From Streptococcus sp. 116-D4 (lineage in GTDB: Bacteria; Bacillota; Bacilli; Lactobacillales; Streptococcaceae), in NCBI RefSeq assembly GCF_009731465.1, contig NZ_AP021887.1, positions 1,172,001 through 1,236,000 of the forward strand: a stretch of DNA of 64,000 nt. The letters run 5' to 3'. The notes under the pieces are model-generated. The model was not told the origin of the DNA. It saw nothing but the letters and a program-made list of their open reading frames with translations, and did no database searches. This document shows, one piece after another, positions 1 to 9,690 of the stretch; position 1 is the first letter of the stretch, and the number at the start of each line of letters is the position of its first letter. Both the position numbers and the translations under genes were made by a program.

Positions 1-714
1 TTTATTTTCCTTGATTTGAGCAACAAGGACATCTAAATAAACAGCCTTGCGTTGACCTTCCAAGTCTAAAAACTTTCGGGCATTCTCAGCTTGCTTCTCA
101 AGAGGCTTGATTTGATTATCCAACTCGTAGATAATGTCCTCTAAGCGATCTAAATTATCCTGAGTTTGTTGCAGTTTACTTTCAGTTTCTTTTCTGCGAG
201 TCTTGTATTTCAAAACTCCTGCAGCTTCTTCAAAAATGGCACGGCGTTCTTCAGGCTTGGAATTAAAAATCTCCTCAACCTTCCCTTGGGAAATGATAGA
301 AAAGGAATCTCGTCCCAAACCTGTATCCAAGAAGAGATCATGAACATCACGCAGACGGACTTTCTTGCCGTCAATCTTGTATTCGCTATCACCACTACGA
401 TAGATATGACGTTCTACTCTGATTTCTTGACCTGCGTCCTTGATAAATCCATCATTATTATTCAGAGTTACAACTACAGAAGCATAATTGAGCGGTTTAC
501 GACTTTCTGTTCCAGCAAAGATGACATCCGGCATCTTGCCACCACGGAGACTCCTAACACTTGACTCCCCCAAGGCCCAACGCAGACTTTCTATAATATT
601 GGATTTCCCAGATCCATTGGGACCAACAACTGCCGTCACACCTTGATCAAAGACGACCTTGGTCTTGTCAGCAAAAGACTTGAATCCCTGAATTTCGATT
701 TCCTTTAAATACAT
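1..714 (-). CDS. smc: Chromosome segregation ATPase SMC, N-terminal part (cut by window edge)
   Basis: The reading frame is open from the ATG at 714 to base 1, giving 238 residues. It starts [18 protein letters not shown] and has the Walker A motif GPNGSGKSN at residues 31-39, followed by the SMC head signature and the start of the coiled coil, rich in K, E and Q, from about residue 165. SMC dimers with ScpA and ScpB compact and separate the chromosome. The start overlaps the end of rnc by 10 bp, so the two are translationally coupled in the order rnc-smc that is usual in streptococci. The remainder lies outside the window. Confidence 0.95.
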   Translation of the reverse strand, partial: MYLKEIEIQGFKSFADKTKVVFDQGVTAVVGPNGSGKSNIIESLRWALGESSVRSLRGGKMPDVIFAGTESRKPLNYASVVVTLNNNDGFIKDAGQEIRVERHIYRSGDSEYKIDGKKVRLRDVHDLFLDTGLGRDSFSIISQGKVEEIFNSKPEERRAIFEEAAGVLKYKTRRKETESKLQQTQDNLDRLEDIIYELDNQIKPLEKQAENARKFLDLEGQRKAVYLDVLVAQIKENK

Positions 715-1403
715 GAATCCAGCCCTTTCTCAACGGCATTTTTGGCAGCTTCTTGCTCTGCTAATTTCTTAGAACGCCCTTGACCTTGACCAATGCTCTT
801 ACCTTCGACAAGAACTTCTACATCAAAGATCTTATCGTGGGCAGGACCCGTTTCAGAAATCACCTGATACCGAATAGCCACATCGCCATTGACCTGTAGT
901 AACTCTTGGAGATGGGTTTTGTAGTCTGTAATCATTTCAAACTCGCCTGCTTCCACCTTGGGAATCATGACTTGATAGATGAATTCCTTGACCTTGGCCA
1001 CATCCTTGTCCAAAAGGAGGGCACCAAGAAAGGCTTCAAAGGCATCACCAAGAATGGTATCACGATTGCGACCACCAGATTTTTCTTCCCCCTTACCCAG
1101 CTTGATAAACTGATCAAACTGGCAATCACGTGCAAAACCAGCCAAACTCTCCTCGCGGACAATCATGGCACGGAGTTTAGACAAGTCACCCTCAGGCTTT
1201 TTAGGATATTTTTTATACAGATATTCTGAAATCAATAACTGTAGAACAGCGTCTCCTAAAAATTCCAAGCGCTCATTGTGTGAAATTTTTAAGAGGCGGT
1301 GCTCATTGGCATAACTCGTATGAGTAAAGGCAGTTTCCAGTAAATTTTTGTCTGCAAATTCGATTGCAAAATGGTTCTTTAGTACAGTTTGTAATTCTTT
1401 CAT
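705..1403 (-). CDS. rnc: Ribonuclease III
   Basis: 232 residues, the usual length. The RNase III signature [11 protein letters not shown] lies at about 44-54 with catalytic acidic residues E47 and D51. The second acidic pair, D120 and E123, is in [12 protein letters not shown] double-stranded-RNA-binding domain fills about 155-228. The enzyme cleaves double-stranded RNA in rRNA precursors and antisense duplexes. It is immediately upstream of smc and overlaps its start. Confidence 0.97.
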   Translation of the reverse strand: MKELQTVLKNHFAIEFADKNLLETAFTHTSYANEHRLLKISHNERLEFLGDAVLQLLISEYLYKKYPKKPEGDLSKLRAMIVREESLAGFARDCQFDQFIKLGKGEEKSGGRNRDTILGDAFEAFLGALLLDKDVAKVKEFIYQVMIPKVEAGEFEMITDYKTHLQELLQVNGDVAIRYQVISETGPAHDKIFDVEVLVEGKSIGQGQGRSKKLAEQEAAKNAVEKGLDSCI

Positions 1404-1520
1404 ACCAACCTCTTTCTAACTGATAACAGTCCTTTTTATTATATCAAAAAAAGCCCCCTGAGTCACTCTAAAACGGGACTGGAAGGAATTTGGGCATTCT
1501 ATAGAATGAGATTTCAGTTT

Positions 1521-1628
1521 TATACTCAATGAAAATCAAAGAGCAAACTAGGAAGCTAGACGCAGGCTGTACTTGAGTACGGTAAGACGACGCTGACGTG
1601 GTTTGAATTTGATTTTCGAAGAGTATTA
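1521..1628. repeat. BOX element (short form)
   Basis: 108 bp starting TATACTCAATGAAAATC and ending TTTTCGAAGAGTATTA, with the internal CGACGCTGACGTGGTTTGAA of the boxA module. It is shorter than the other three copies in this window because the middle part with the AACTGACGAAGTCAGT hairpin is missing. It lies between rnc and the terminator of the tRNA-Arg gene. Confidence 0.88.
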
Positions 1629-1654
1629 GGGAAAAATTTGGGTCAGGATAAAGA

Positions 1655-1678
1655 AAAAAGCCCTATTAAAGGCTTTTT
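1655..1678 (-). terminator. Rho-independent terminator after tRNA-Arg(CCG)
   Basis: An 8-bp perfect stem AAAAAGCC/GGCTTTTT, followed on the minus strand by a run of T. It sits just downstream of the tRNA gene. Confidence 0.8.
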
Positions 1679-1690
1679 AAGATGTTTACA

Positions 1691-1763
1691 TCCACCCTGA
1701 GGGAATCGAACCCCCATCTCAAGAACCGGAATCTTACGTGATATCCATTACACTAAGGGTGGA
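1691..1763 (-). tRNA. tRNA-Arg (anticodon CCG)
   Basis: The minus strand folds as a cloverleaf with acceptor stem TCCACCC/GGGTGGA, a 7-base anticodon loop TTCCGGT with CCG at positions 34-36, and the T-arm sequence GGTTCGATTCC. No CCA is encoded. CCG reads the arginine codon CGG. Confidence 0.93.
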
Positions 1764-1773
1764 AACTTGTTTT

Positions 1774-1802
1774 ATTATAACAAAAATTTGCCCTAATAAC
1801 AA
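1774..1802 (-). promoter_or_regulatory. Promoter of tRNA-Arg(CCG)
   Basis: On the minus strand TTGTTA (1797-1802), a 17-bp spacer and TATAAT (1774-1779), about 10 bp upstream of the tRNA. Confidence 0.75.
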
Positions 1803-1827
1803 GTTTTTTCTAGTGAGATAGCCCGTC

Positions 1828-2814
1828 TTAGTGAGAAGCATCCCCATTCCAGATAGAGTTTTTCACGATCACATAATCAACGTGTTTAAGGTCAGCAACC
1901 TGACGTCCACCTGCATAAGAAATAGCACTTTGAAGGTCTTGTTCCATCTCAGTCAAAGTATCTTGCAAATGACCTTTGGCAGGAAGTAAGATGCGTTTGC
2001 CCTCCACATTTTTGTAAGCACCTTTTTGATATTGTGAAGCTGAACCATAGTACTCTTTGAACTTTTCGCCATCAACTTCAATCGTTTTCCCTGGACTTTC
2101 AATATGTCCTGCAAAGAGGGAACCAATCATGACCATGCTGGCACCAAAACGGATAGACTTGGCAATATCACCATGAGTACGAATTCCTCCATCAGCGATA
2201 ATCGGTTTACGTGCAGCCTTGGCACACCAGCGTAGAGCAGCCAACTGCCAACCACCTGTACCAAAACCAGTCTTAACCTTGGTGATACAAACCTTACCTG
2301 GACCAATTCCGACCTTCGTAGCATCCGCACCAGCGTTTTCCAATTCACGCACAGCTTCTGGTGTTCCCACATTTCCAGCAATAACAAAAGTATCTGGCAA
2401 TTCTTTTTTGATGTGCTGAATCATAGAAATCACGCTATCCGCATGACCATGTGCAATATCAATCGTGATATACTCAGGAGCATCATTCTTGAGCTGTCTT
2501 ACGAAATCATACTCATAGTCCTTAACACCGACAGAGATAGAAGCAATAAGCCCTTGATCGTGCATGCGTTTAATAAAAGGAATGCGTCCTGCCTCATCAA
2601 AACGGTGCATAATGTAGAAGTAACCACCTTTAGCTAGTTGCTCTGCTACATTTTCATCCAAAATCGTCTGCATATTAGCTGGCACAACAGGTAGTTTAAA
2701 GGTGTGATTTCCTAAAGTGACACTTGTATCCGCTTCTGCACGGCTTTTAATCACACATTTATTTGGAATCAATTGAATATCTTCGTAATCAAAAATTGGA
2801 AATTCATTTAACAT
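1828..2814 (-). CDS. guaC: GMP reductase
   Basis: 328 residues of the IMP dehydrogenase/GMP reductase TIM-barrel family without CBS domains, the usual length of GuaC in Gram-positive bacteria. The nucleotide-binding loop [11 protein letters not shown] at about 169-179 contains the catalytic cysteine C176. The enzyme converts GMP to IMP with NADPH and so returns guanine nucleotides to the purine pool. It is a single-gene unit with its own strong promoter. Confidence 0.96.
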   Translation of the reverse strand: MLNEFPIFDYEDIQLIPNKCVIKSRAEADTSVTLGNHTFKLPVVPANMQTILDENVAEQLAKGGYFYIMHRFDEAGRIPFIKRMHDQGLIASISVGVKDYEYDFVRQLKNDAPEYITIDIAHGHADSVISMIQHIKKELPDTFVIAGNVGTPEAVRELENAGADATKVGIGPGKVCITKVKTGFGTGGWQLAALRWCAKAARKPIIADGGIRTHGDIAKSIRFGASMVMIGSLFAGHIESPGKTIEVDGEKFKEYYGSASQYQKGAYKNVEGKRILLPAKGHLQDTLTEMEQDLQSAISYAGGRQVADLKHVDYVIVKNSIWNGDASH

Positions 2815-2891
2815 CTCGATGTCTCGTTTCTTTTGTAATGACCTACCTATGCTCTCGCATCACTACGCCTTTTCCGACGTTTCCTTAATTT

Positions 2892-2920
2892 ATTATAAAC
2901 TAAAGTACAGTTTTTGTCAA
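2892..2920 (-). promoter_or_regulatory. Promoter of guaC
   Basis: TTGACA (2915-2920), 17-bp spacer, TATAAT (2892-2897) on the minus strand: a consensus sigma-A promoter. The leader to the ATG is about 70 nt and includes short inverted repeats, but no recognised riboswitch. Confidence 0.85.
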
Positions 2921-3006
2921 ATAATTTTATAAATTAAATTATATCGTTCGGATTTTTCTCGAAAACAAAAAAGAGGAGAGATTATTTTCTCCCCACTTCC
3001 TACATT

Positions 3007-3786
3007 CTAATAATACTCTCCCTGACGGTAGTCCCATGAGTTAAAGATATCTGACAGGTGCATCATGATTTTATCAATGTCCAGTCCTTTGCGGATTACA
3101 ACTGGTGCTGGTGAGATTGAACGTTCTCCTTCTTGTTCTGGGATTAGCTTGCCATCTTTATCAACCATAGATACCATCACTCCTTGCTCGTAGCGAGTTT
3201 CAATCGTTTTGTCAGGCTGGATAGATGCCACGTAGTCGTCTGCCTCTATAACAAGGTCCACTGCCCCTTCGATACGCTCCCCAATTCCTTCCACTTTACC
3301 ACGGTTTCCTTTTCCAGATGGGTTTGCAGATGAGGCATAAACCATTTTACCTTCTTCCCAAAGCTTGGCAGCCAATTGTTCACCAGCTTTCCCAAACTTG
3401 ATAACGAAACAGCTCGTTCCACGAACATCAGTCATCAGCTCTTCACGGCCATCACCGTAGGCTTTGAGTTTTTCAAAAGCTTCTGGTTTCCAAGGAAGGA
3501 TACAACCAAGAAGAATGTCTTCATCCCAATGTTTTTGGTAGAAGGCTTCAATTTCTGGGTTGAGTTGCGCTAAAGCGCGAAGCTCATCCATACTACCACA
3601 AAGTACAACACCTGGTTTATTACGGTTACGTTCTTTGGCTTCAAACTTACGCTCAAGTCCTGCCTTGTCACTAGTCATGATAATGTAACCAACTTTTGTA
3701 GGACAAACGATACATCCGCCCTCACCTTTTAAAATGTCGTAGCCTTCTTGTGAAAGTGTTCCGTCCCATTGAATGTGTTTTGTCAT
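3007..3786 (-). CDS. YrdC/Sua5-domain protein (threonylcarbamoyl-AMP synthase-like)
   Basis: 259 residues with the YrdC fold: CPTKVGY at 28-34 near the N terminus, the KERNRNKPG loop at 51-59 and SSANPSG at 152-158, which form the ATP and threonine/bicarbonate pocket in this family. Family members make threonylcarbamoyl-AMP for the t6A base of ANN-reading tRNAs. This version differs from short YrdC proteins by its long C-terminal tail, so it may be a paralogue rather than the main t6A enzyme. It stands alone between guaC and leuD. Confidence 0.8.
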   Translation of the reverse strand: MTKHIQWDGTLSQEGYDILKGEGGCIVCPTKVGYIIMTSDKAGLERKFEAKERNRNKPGVVLCGSMDELRALAQLNPEIEAFYQKHWDEDILLGCILPWKPEAFEKLKAYGDGREELMTDVRGTSCFVIKFGKAGEQLAAKLWEEGKMVYASSANPSGKGNRGKVEGIGERIEGAVDLVIEADDYVASIQPDKTIETRYEQGVMVSMVDKDGKLIPEQEGERSISPAPVVIRKGLDIDKIMMHLSDIFNSWDYRQGEYY

Positions 3787-3810
3787 AGTTCTGTTTCCTT
3801 TTCTATTTTT

Positions 3811-4404
3811 CTAATCCTGCCAATAGGCTGGTCGTTGTTTTTCGTAGGCAGCAATCAAATCTTCATACTGCAAGGTAATCCCGATATCATCCAAACCATT
3901 TAAGAGCTTGTGTTTCCACTCGCTATCGATTTCAAAAGTGAATTCTCCAACTGGAGAGATGATTTTTTGTTGTTCCAAGTCCACGGTTATCTGGTCGCTT
4001 GGTTGTAGCTGGGCTAGTTTGTCTCTAACGGCCTTAGGTTGAACAATGGGCAACATGCCATTATTGAGTTCATTATTGTAATGAATATCACCGAAAGACC
4101 CCGCAATCACGACTTTAAAACCATAGTCAGCTAGAGCCCAAGCTGCGTGTTCCCTCGAAGAACCTGCCCCAAAGTTATCCCCTGAAATGAGAATACTAGC
4201 TTTCCGATATTCAGGTCGGTTAAAGACAAAGTCTGGATCCTCAGTATAGAGATCATCCAGATAACGCCAAGCATACATGAGGTACTTACCAAAGCCTTTT
4301 TTATCAATCAACTTGAGAAACTGCTTGGGTAGGATTTGGTCGGTGTCGATGTTATCATTCATGAGAGGAACGGTCGTTCCCGTATAAACTGTGAATTTTT
4401 CCAT
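3811..4404 (-). CDS. leuD: 3-isopropylmalate dehydratase small subunit
   Basis: 197 residues, full length for LeuD (swivel domain of the aconitase family). It has the [15 protein letters not shown] motif near the N terminus and the substrate-loop motif [17 protein letters not shown] around residues 75-91. With LeuC it isomerises 2-isopropylmalate to 3-isopropylmalate. It is the last gene of the leu operon, 9 bp after leuC. Confidence 0.96.
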   Translation of the reverse strand: MEKFTVYTGTTVPLMNDNIDTDQILPKQFLKLIDKKGFGKYLMYAWRYLDDLYTEDPDFVFNRPEYRKASILISGDNFGAGSSREHAAWALADYGFKVVIAGSFGDIHYNNELNNGMLPIVQPKAVRDKLAQLQPSDQITVDLEQQKIISPVGEFTFEIDSEWKHKLLNGLDDIGITLQYEDLIAAYEKQRPAYWQD

Positions 4405-4413
4405 ATCCTCTCC

Positions 4414-5796
4414 TTACTGGGCTTCTGGCATTTGCCGAACATCTACGAAACGCCCTGCAATAGCTGCCGCAGCTGCCATGGCTGGACTGCAGAGGTGGGT
4501 CTTAGCACCAAATCCCTGCCTATCTTCAAAGTTTCGATTGCTGGTTGAGGCACAGTGAACACCATCAGGTACCTTGTCAGGATTCATCCCTAGGCACATA
4601 GAGCAACCTGGGTCTCTCCACTCAAAGCCAGCATCTAGGAATACCTTGTCCAAACCTAACTTCTCAGCAGCTCGCTTGACTGGTCGAGAACCAGGTACCA
4701 CGATAGCTGTTAAGTTAGGGGCAATCTTCTTCCCTTCTACAAATCGAGCCGCCAGTTGCAAATCGCTAAGTCTAGCGTTGGTACAAGAACCAATAAAGAC
4801 ATAGCCTAGTTGGATATCTGCTGGTTTCTGACCTGGTTGTAAATCCATGTAATGATAGGCTCGTTCATCATTCATATCCTTTATTTCTGGGAAGCTAGAA
4901 TCAAAGTCAACACCCATAGCAGGATTGGTTCCCCAGGTCACCATGGGAGCCAATCCTGAGACATCCATCTGGATAACCTTATCGTAAACAGCATCATCAT
5001 CACTGATAATTGTTTTCCAATCAGCCACAGCCTCTTCGAAGTCCTCTGGAACACATTCTCGTCCCTTGAGATAATCATAGGTGGTTTGATCCGGATTCAT
5101 GATTCCCATCTTGGATCCAAACTCGATGGACATATTGCAGATGGTCATTCGCTCTTCCATGCTCAGTGCATCAATAGCTTGTCCACGATATTCCACCACG
5201 TAGCCAACGCCGCAAGCAACGCCGTACTTAGCAATCAGGGCGAGAATGTAATCCTTGGAATAAACTCCTTTTTGAGGAACACCAGTGAATTCTACCAGCA
5301 TTTTCTTGGGTTTAACCTGCCAGAGTGTCTGGGTAGCGAAGACATGCTCGACTTCACTGGTCCCAATTCCAAAGGCGATGGCTCCAAAAGCTCCGTGCGT
5401 TGCTGTGTGACTGTCTCCACAGACGATGAATTTTCCTGGTTGGGTCCGTCCTGTCTCTGGACCAACCATATGAACGATTCCTTGCTTTTCTGAACCGTGG
5501 GCAGCATGTTCAATCCCGAATTCCTCAACATTTTCTGCTAACTTATCAATTTGCGCCTTGGAAATAACATCTCGAATATCGTAGATATTGACCGTCGGGA
5601 CATTATGGTCAAAGGTTCCAAATGTCAAGTCTGGTCGTCTCAATCTACGTCCTGCATCTCGCAATCCTTGAAAAGCTTGAGGACTGGTCACCTCGTGTAT
5701 ATAGTGCTGGTCTACATACATGAGTTGAGGCTGCCCTTCTTCTCCTGTGATGACATGGCGGTCCCATAATTTATCAAAAATCGATTTTCCTGCCAT
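4414..5796 (-). CDS. leuC: 3-isopropylmalate dehydratase large subunit
   Basis: 460 residues. The three cysteines that hold the [4Fe-4S] cluster are C338 (in GSCTN) and C398 and C401 (in [11 protein letters not shown]). Other aconitase-family motifs are FDHNVPT and [13 protein letters not shown]. It acts with LeuD in leucine synthesis. Only 3 nt separate it from the DUF1294 gene upstream. Confidence 0.97.
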   Translation of the reverse strand: MAGKSIFDKLWDRHVITGEEGQPQLMYVDQHYIHEVTSPQAFQGLRDAGRRLRRPDLTFGTFDHNVPTVNIYDIRDVISKAQIDKLAENVEEFGIEHAAHGSEKQGIVHMVGPETGRTQPGKFIVCGDSHTATHGAFGAIAFGIGTSEVEHVFATQTLWQVKPKKMLVEFTGVPQKGVYSKDYILALIAKYGVACGVGYVVEYRGQAIDALSMEERMTICNMSIEFGSKMGIMNPDQTTYDYLKGRECVPEDFEEAVADWKTIISDDDAVYDKVIQMDVSGLAPMVTWGTNPAMGVDFDSSFPEIKDMNDERAYHYMDLQPGQKPADIQLGYVFIGSCTNARLSDLQLAARFVEGKKIAPNLTAIVVPGSRPVKRAAEKLGLDKVFLDAGFEWRDPGCSMCLGMNPDKVPDGVHCASTSNRNFEDRQGFGAKTHLCSPAMAAAAAIAGRFVDVRQMPEAQ

Positions 5797-5799
5797 CCA

Positions 5800-6069
5800 T
5801 TACCTCCAAATAAAATATAAGGCTACTAGCGTAGTCACCATCCCAAGAAACCAAACTGTTTTAAAATACCATTTTCGAGTCTTGTGGTGAAAGATGATTC
5901 CTGCTAGCCAGGCACCAAAACCACCACATAAGATTGCAAATGATAATAAATATTTTTCAGGTATTCGCCAAGCACCTCTTTTTGCTTTAGATTTATCAAT
6001 ACCATAAATCATAAATACCAATAGATTCCAAATCAAAATAGCAAACGTAATTCCTTGATTTATCTTCAT
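5800..6069 (-). CDS. DUF1294 membrane protein inside the leu operon
   Basis: 89 residues with three hydrophobic segments (about 8-24, 40-62 and 70-87). The motif YGIDKSKAKRGAWRIPE between the first two marks the DUF1294 family, whose function is unknown. Its start overlaps the end of leuB by 4 bp (ATGA) and its stop is 3 nt before leuC, so it is translated as part of the leucine operon. A role linked to leucine is suggested only by position. Confidence 0.85.
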   Translation of the reverse strand: MKINQGITFAILIWNLLVFMIYGIDKSKAKRGAWRIPEKYLLSFAILCGGFGAWLAGIIFHHKTRKWYFKTVWFLGMVTTLVALYFIWR

Positions 6070-7103
6070 AACCTTTCAATAATGGCTTCTGTCATTTCCT
6101 TGGTCGAAGCCTGTCCTCCTATATCTCTCGTTAATATACCAGCCGCCAAACTTGCCTCGACAGCACGTTCGATACGCTCCGCTTCCTCATAACGTCCAAA
6201 ACTATCTCTCAACATCATGGCCACTGATAAAATCATGGAAATAGGATTGGCAATTCCTTGACCAGCAATATCAGGTGCTGAACCGTGAATAGGTTCATAG
6301 AGACTTGGTCCATTTTCAGAATGACTGGCTGATGGCATAACCCCAAGTGTGCCAGATAGAACGCTTGATTCATCAGAGAGAATATCTCCAAAAAGATTCT
6401 CCGTTACAATAACATCAAACTTAGCAGGATTGGTAATCATGAGCATGGCAGCTGAGTCCACTAACTGGTGTTCCAAGGTCACATCTGGGAAATCATGCGC
6501 GACCTTCTCAGCTACTTTCCGCCAGAGTTTTGATGTTGCCAACACATTTTGCTTATCGATACTAGTAACGATTTTTCTCCGACTTCTTGCAATTTCAAAG
6601 GCCTTGCGTATAATCCGCTCTACTTCCTCATAACTATAATCATTGATATCACGCGCTTTTCTTTCTTCAAGAATATGATCCCCAAAGTAAATCCCGCCTG
6701 TCAACTCCCGCACAACGACAAAGTCCACCCCAGCAATTCGTTCCGGTTTTAGAGGTGACAAATGCTTAAGACTATCAAAGATTTTTACAGGGCGAATATT
6801 AGCGTAAAGATTGAGTTCCTTACGGAGAGCCAACAAACCTTGTTCAGGCCGAACCACCGCCCCATCATACTGGGGACTACCGATCGCTGCTAGTAGGATA
6901 GCATCTGCCTCCCTACTTGCCTTGAGCGTTTTGTCCGGCAAGGGATGTCCTGCAGCATCAATACCTGCACCTCCAAAAGGTCGTCTGTCTATTTCATAGA
7001 CAAAGCCTATTTTTTTAGCTAGAGCCTCCAGAACTTCTAAACCAGCCTCCATGATTTCTGGGCCGATCCCATCCCCTGCTAGAGCTACTATTTTTTTTGT
7101 CAT
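6066..7103 (-). CDS. leuB: 3-isopropylmalate dehydrogenase
   Basis: 345 residues, with the GDGIGPEIM start of the isocitrate/isopropylmalate dehydrogenase family, ELTGGIYFG in the middle and GSAPDIAGQGIANP in the C-terminal half. It oxidises and decarboxylates 3-isopropylmalate with NAD. It lies 11 bp after leuA and overlaps the DUF1294 gene. Confidence 0.97.
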   Translation of the reverse strand: MTKKIVALAGDGIGPEIMEAGLEVLEALAKKIGFVYEIDRRPFGGAGIDAAGHPLPDKTLKASREADAILLAAIGSPQYDGAVVRPEQGLLALRKELNLYANIRPVKIFDSLKHLSPLKPERIAGVDFVVVRELTGGIYFGDHILEERKARDINDYSYEEVERIIRKAFEIARSRRKIVTSIDKQNVLATSKLWRKVAEKVAHDFPDVTLEHQLVDSAAMLMITNPAKFDVIVTENLFGDILSDESSVLSGTLGVMPSASHSENGPSLYEPIHGSAPDIAGQGIANPISMILSVAMMLRDSFGRYEEAERIERAVEASLAAGILTRDIGGQASTKEMTEAIIERL

Positions 7104-7114
7104 AGCCTTCTCCT

Positions 7115-8677
7115 TTACACACTAGGCATGTCGCGATAGGAAACGCTACGTCCCATCTCACCAGCATTCTCTTTTTGAACAAAGGTATTAGCATTGATGT
7201 AAGCAATAGCAGATGCTTTCAGTACATCGAAATCAAGCCCTGCTGCATTAAAGATGGTTTCTGTATCTCTGTTTTCAACAGTGACCAAAACCCGAGCTTG
7301 GGCATCAATTCCATCTGTCACAGCATCAATGGTATAGGACACCAAACGGACAGATTGATTAAAGAACTTGTCGATAGCGTTAAAGATTGCTTCAACAGAA
7401 CCTTGCCCTGTCGCATTAAATTCGACTTTCTCACCATCCATATTAGCCAGGATAACAGTTGCTTCAATTTCATTTTCCGCATGAGTTTGCAGTTGTAAAT
7501 CATCAAAGTGGAAGCCTTCTGGATTTTCAACCATAGTTCCGGCTACCAGAGCACGAATATCTGCATCTGTGATTTCTTGTTTCTTGTCGGCCAGTGCCTT
7601 GAACTTAGCGAAGAGTGGTTTGATGTCCTCTTCTGTAAAGTCTAGGGCCAATTCTCTTAGTTTTTCAACAAAGGCATGGCGACCAGACAATTTTCCAAGT
7701 GGGAGGCTATTACTCTTGACACCGACCAATTCAGGGGTGATAATCTCATAAGTAAGAGGATTTTTAAGGACTCCGTCTTGGTGAATACCAGATTCGTGAG
7801 AGAAGGCATTGCCACCGACCACAGCCTTGTTTTTAGGAACTGGAATTCCAGAGAAGCGAGAAACCATTTCCGACGTATTGATGGTTTCATTTAAAACAAT
7901 ACTAGTTTCTGCTTGGTAGTAATCTTGACGAATATTGAGGGCTACTGCAATTTCTTCCAAAGCAGCATTTCCAGCTCGCTCACCAATACCGTTGATAGTC
8001 CCTTCAACACGGCCTGCTCCATTCTTGATAGCAGCAAGGCTATTAGCTACTGCCATTCCGAGATCATCATGACAGTGAGGCGAATAGATGATCTGACGGT
8101 CTGTCTTGACATTCTCAATCAAGTGTTTGAAGATAGCACCATACTCCTCTGGTGTAGTAAATCCTACCGTATCAGGGATATTGATATAAGTCGCACCTGC
8201 ATCAACCGCTGTTTGAACAACTTGCAAGAGGAAATCCAACTCTGTTCTGGTCGCATCCTCTGGAGAGAATTCGACAACCTCAAACTTAGAACGGGCATAG
8301 GAAACATGCTCCTTAATAACTTCCAAAATCTCTTCCTTGCTCTTATTGAGCTTATACTTACGATGAATAGGACTGGTAGCGATAAAGACATGAACCTGTG
8401 GATATTTGGCATCCTTGAGGGCTTCATAACAAGCATCAATATCAGACTTGACCGAGCGTGCCAAACCAGTCACCGCTGTTTTCTTCAAGGCTTTAGCAAT
8501 CTCCTGAACTGCCGTAAATGAGTCTGGACTAGCCGCTGGAAAACCAGCTTCAATTGCTGAAATGCCCCATTTCTCAAGCTGTCTTGCAATGGCAAGTTTT
8601 TCCTTGATTGAAAAATTAACGCCCGGTGTCTGCTCTCCATCCCGAAGGCTAGTATCTAGAAATTCAACTGTTCTCAT
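7115..8677 (-). CDS. leuA: 2-isopropylmalate synthase
   Basis: 520 residues. The N-terminal HMGL-like barrel has LRDGEQTPGVNF at 11-22, with metal ligand D13, and HCHDDLGMA at 201-209, with metal ligands H201 and H203. The C-terminal region (about 385-510) is the regulatory LeuA dimerisation domain, where leucine feedback inhibition acts in this family. It condenses acetyl-CoA with 2-oxoisovalerate, the first committed step to leucine. It is the first large gene of the operon, 112 nt after the stop of the leader peptide. Confidence 0.97.
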   Translation of the reverse strand: MRTVEFLDTSLRDGEQTPGVNFSIKEKLAIARQLEKWGISAIEAGFPAASPDSFTAVQEIAKALKKTAVTGLARSVKSDIDACYEALKDAKYPQVHVFIATSPIHRKYKLNKSKEEILEVIKEHVSYARSKFEVVEFSPEDATRTELDFLLQVVQTAVDAGATYINIPDTVGFTTPEEYGAIFKHLIENVKTDRQIIYSPHCHDDLGMAVANSLAAIKNGAGRVEGTINGIGERAGNAALEEIAVALNIRQDYYQAETSIVLNETINTSEMVSRFSGIPVPKNKAVVGGNAFSHESGIHQDGVLKNPLTYEIITPELVGVKSNSLPLGKLSGRHAFVEKLRELALDFTEEDIKPLFAKFKALADKKQEITDADIRALVAGTMVENPEGFHFDDLQLQTHAENEIEATVILANMDGEKVEFNATGQGSVEAIFNAIDKFFNQSVRLVSYTIDAVTDGIDAQARVLVTVENRDTETIFNAAGLDFDVLKASAIAYINANTFVQKENAGEMGRSVSYRDMPSV

Positions 8678-8711
8678 AAGATTTCCCCTTTTCCAACTAT
8701 GGTTTTAAAAA

Positions 8712-8743
8712 AACATCTCGCTCGGAGTTCCAAGCGAGATGTT
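8712..8743 (-). terminator. Leucine attenuator terminator
   Basis: An 11-bp perfect stem (AACATCTCGCT/AGCGAGATGTT) with a 10-base loop, followed on the minus strand by a T run, just before leuA. A competing pairing is visible: CCAAGCG at about 8752-8758 can pair with CGCTTGG inside this structure and block the terminator. A further hairpin, about GGGCTAGTGC/GCATTAGTCC, forms just after the leader peptide. This is the normal architecture of amino-acid attenuation. Confidence 0.88.
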
Positions 8744-8789
8744 GATTTACTCCCGCTTGGTAAGCCAAACAGGACTAATGCATTTTGCA

Positions 8790-8843
8790 CTAGCCCGAGT
8801 ACCTCAACAACAAAGCGAATTGATTAAACTTAGCTGTTTTCAT
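8790..8843 (-). CDS. Leucine operon leader peptide
   Basis: A 17-codon reading frame, MKTAKFNQFALLLRYSG, with three consecutive leucine codons and a good ribosome-binding site (AAGGAG, about 10 nt upstream). It sits between the leu promoter and the attenuator. When charged tRNA-Leu is scarce the ribosome should stall at the leucine codons and favour the antiterminator. The mechanism is inferred from architecture. Confidence 0.88.
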   Translation of the reverse strand: MKTAKFNQFALLLRYSG

Positions 8844-8879
8844 GTTTGACTTTCTCCTTCGTTTGATATCTTGTTAAGT

Positions 8880-8908
8880 ATTTTAGCATAGGCAAAAGTA
8901 GTTGTCAA
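8880..8908 (-). promoter_or_regulatory. Promoter of the leu operon
   Basis: TTGACA (8903-8908), 17-bp spacer, TAAAAT (8880-8885) on the minus strand, about 35 bp upstream of the leader peptide start. Confidence 0.85.
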
Positions 8909-8990
8909 GAAAAAATCCAATATTTTCTGAAAATTTCTTTAGTAGAGAATATTTTGCTAATTGAAAGTTATTGAAAACCCTTGAAATGTT

Positions 8991-9647
8991 TCATTTTTTA
9001 GAGGTTAAGTTCCAGCTTTTTTCGATCAATTCTAGTACTTCTTCATCTACCAAAGTATCATCAAGCGCCACACTAATCCAGTAGCGCTTATTCATATGAA
9101 AAGCTGGATAAATCCCTTTTTTTACCAACAAATCAGCTACTTGGTCATGTTTGAGATTGACTGCTTCCACTAATCCTTCTCTGCCCTTTTCAAGCTTATT
9201 CCAAGAAATTTTCATCAAGACGGCATACCACTTTTGATTTCCTTCATGCCGTAATACTGCCGTATCAGGCGATTTCTCCCATAGATATTCCAACTGATTG
9301 CCATATTTTTTCTGAATCTGAGTCATGATTCGCTTAGTCTGAGGGCAGATAAAATCCTGTACCTCAAAACAAGCTTTCCGAATCTGATAAAGAATCTCCA
9401 AACAAGCCTCACGGACACTTGCAACAAAACTTCCTTTAAAACTTTCCATATGGACTTGAGGATAGAGATCACCAGTCTCCTGGTCAAATACTTGAAAGCT
9501 CACATTATCAGCAGTAATGGACACAGTCATGACAAAGTCACCTTGCAAAATCTGGCAACTATAGGTCCACACTCCCGCATTTTCTACAAAACCATAATCA
9601 TGAGCCTTTTCTTGATTTAATTGATAGGATTTAAAAATTTCAAACAT
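8991..9647 (-). CDS. MmcQ/YjbR-family protein
   Basis: 218 residues. The C-terminal half (about 105-215) shows the YjbR pattern, including GNQKWYAVLMKI, VNLKHDQVADLL, YPAFHMNKRYWISVALDD and a final helix. Members are small proteins with a double-stranded-DNA-binding-like fold and no firm function. The N-terminal half (about 1-100) looks like a separate domain that I cannot name. It stands alone between the leu promoter and cutC. Confidence 0.75.
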   Translation of the reverse strand: MFEIFKSYQLNQEKAHDYGFVENAGVWTYSCQILQGDFVMTVSITADNVSFQVFDQETGDLYPQVHMESFKGSFVASVREACLEILYQIRKACFEVQDFICPQTKRIMTQIQKKYGNQLEYLWEKSPDTAVLRHEGNQKWYAVLMKISWNKLEKGREGLVEAVNLKHDQVADLLVKKGIYPAFHMNKRYWISVALDDTLVDEEVLELIEKSWNLTSKK

Positions 9648-9690
9648 AAGTGAAAACTGCTATCCAAAGCTAGCAGTTCCTTTCTATTTT

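Noticed and set aside
7913..8521. A 202-codon plus-strand frame
   Set aside because: It is antisense to the conserved leuA coding region and follows from its codon pattern.
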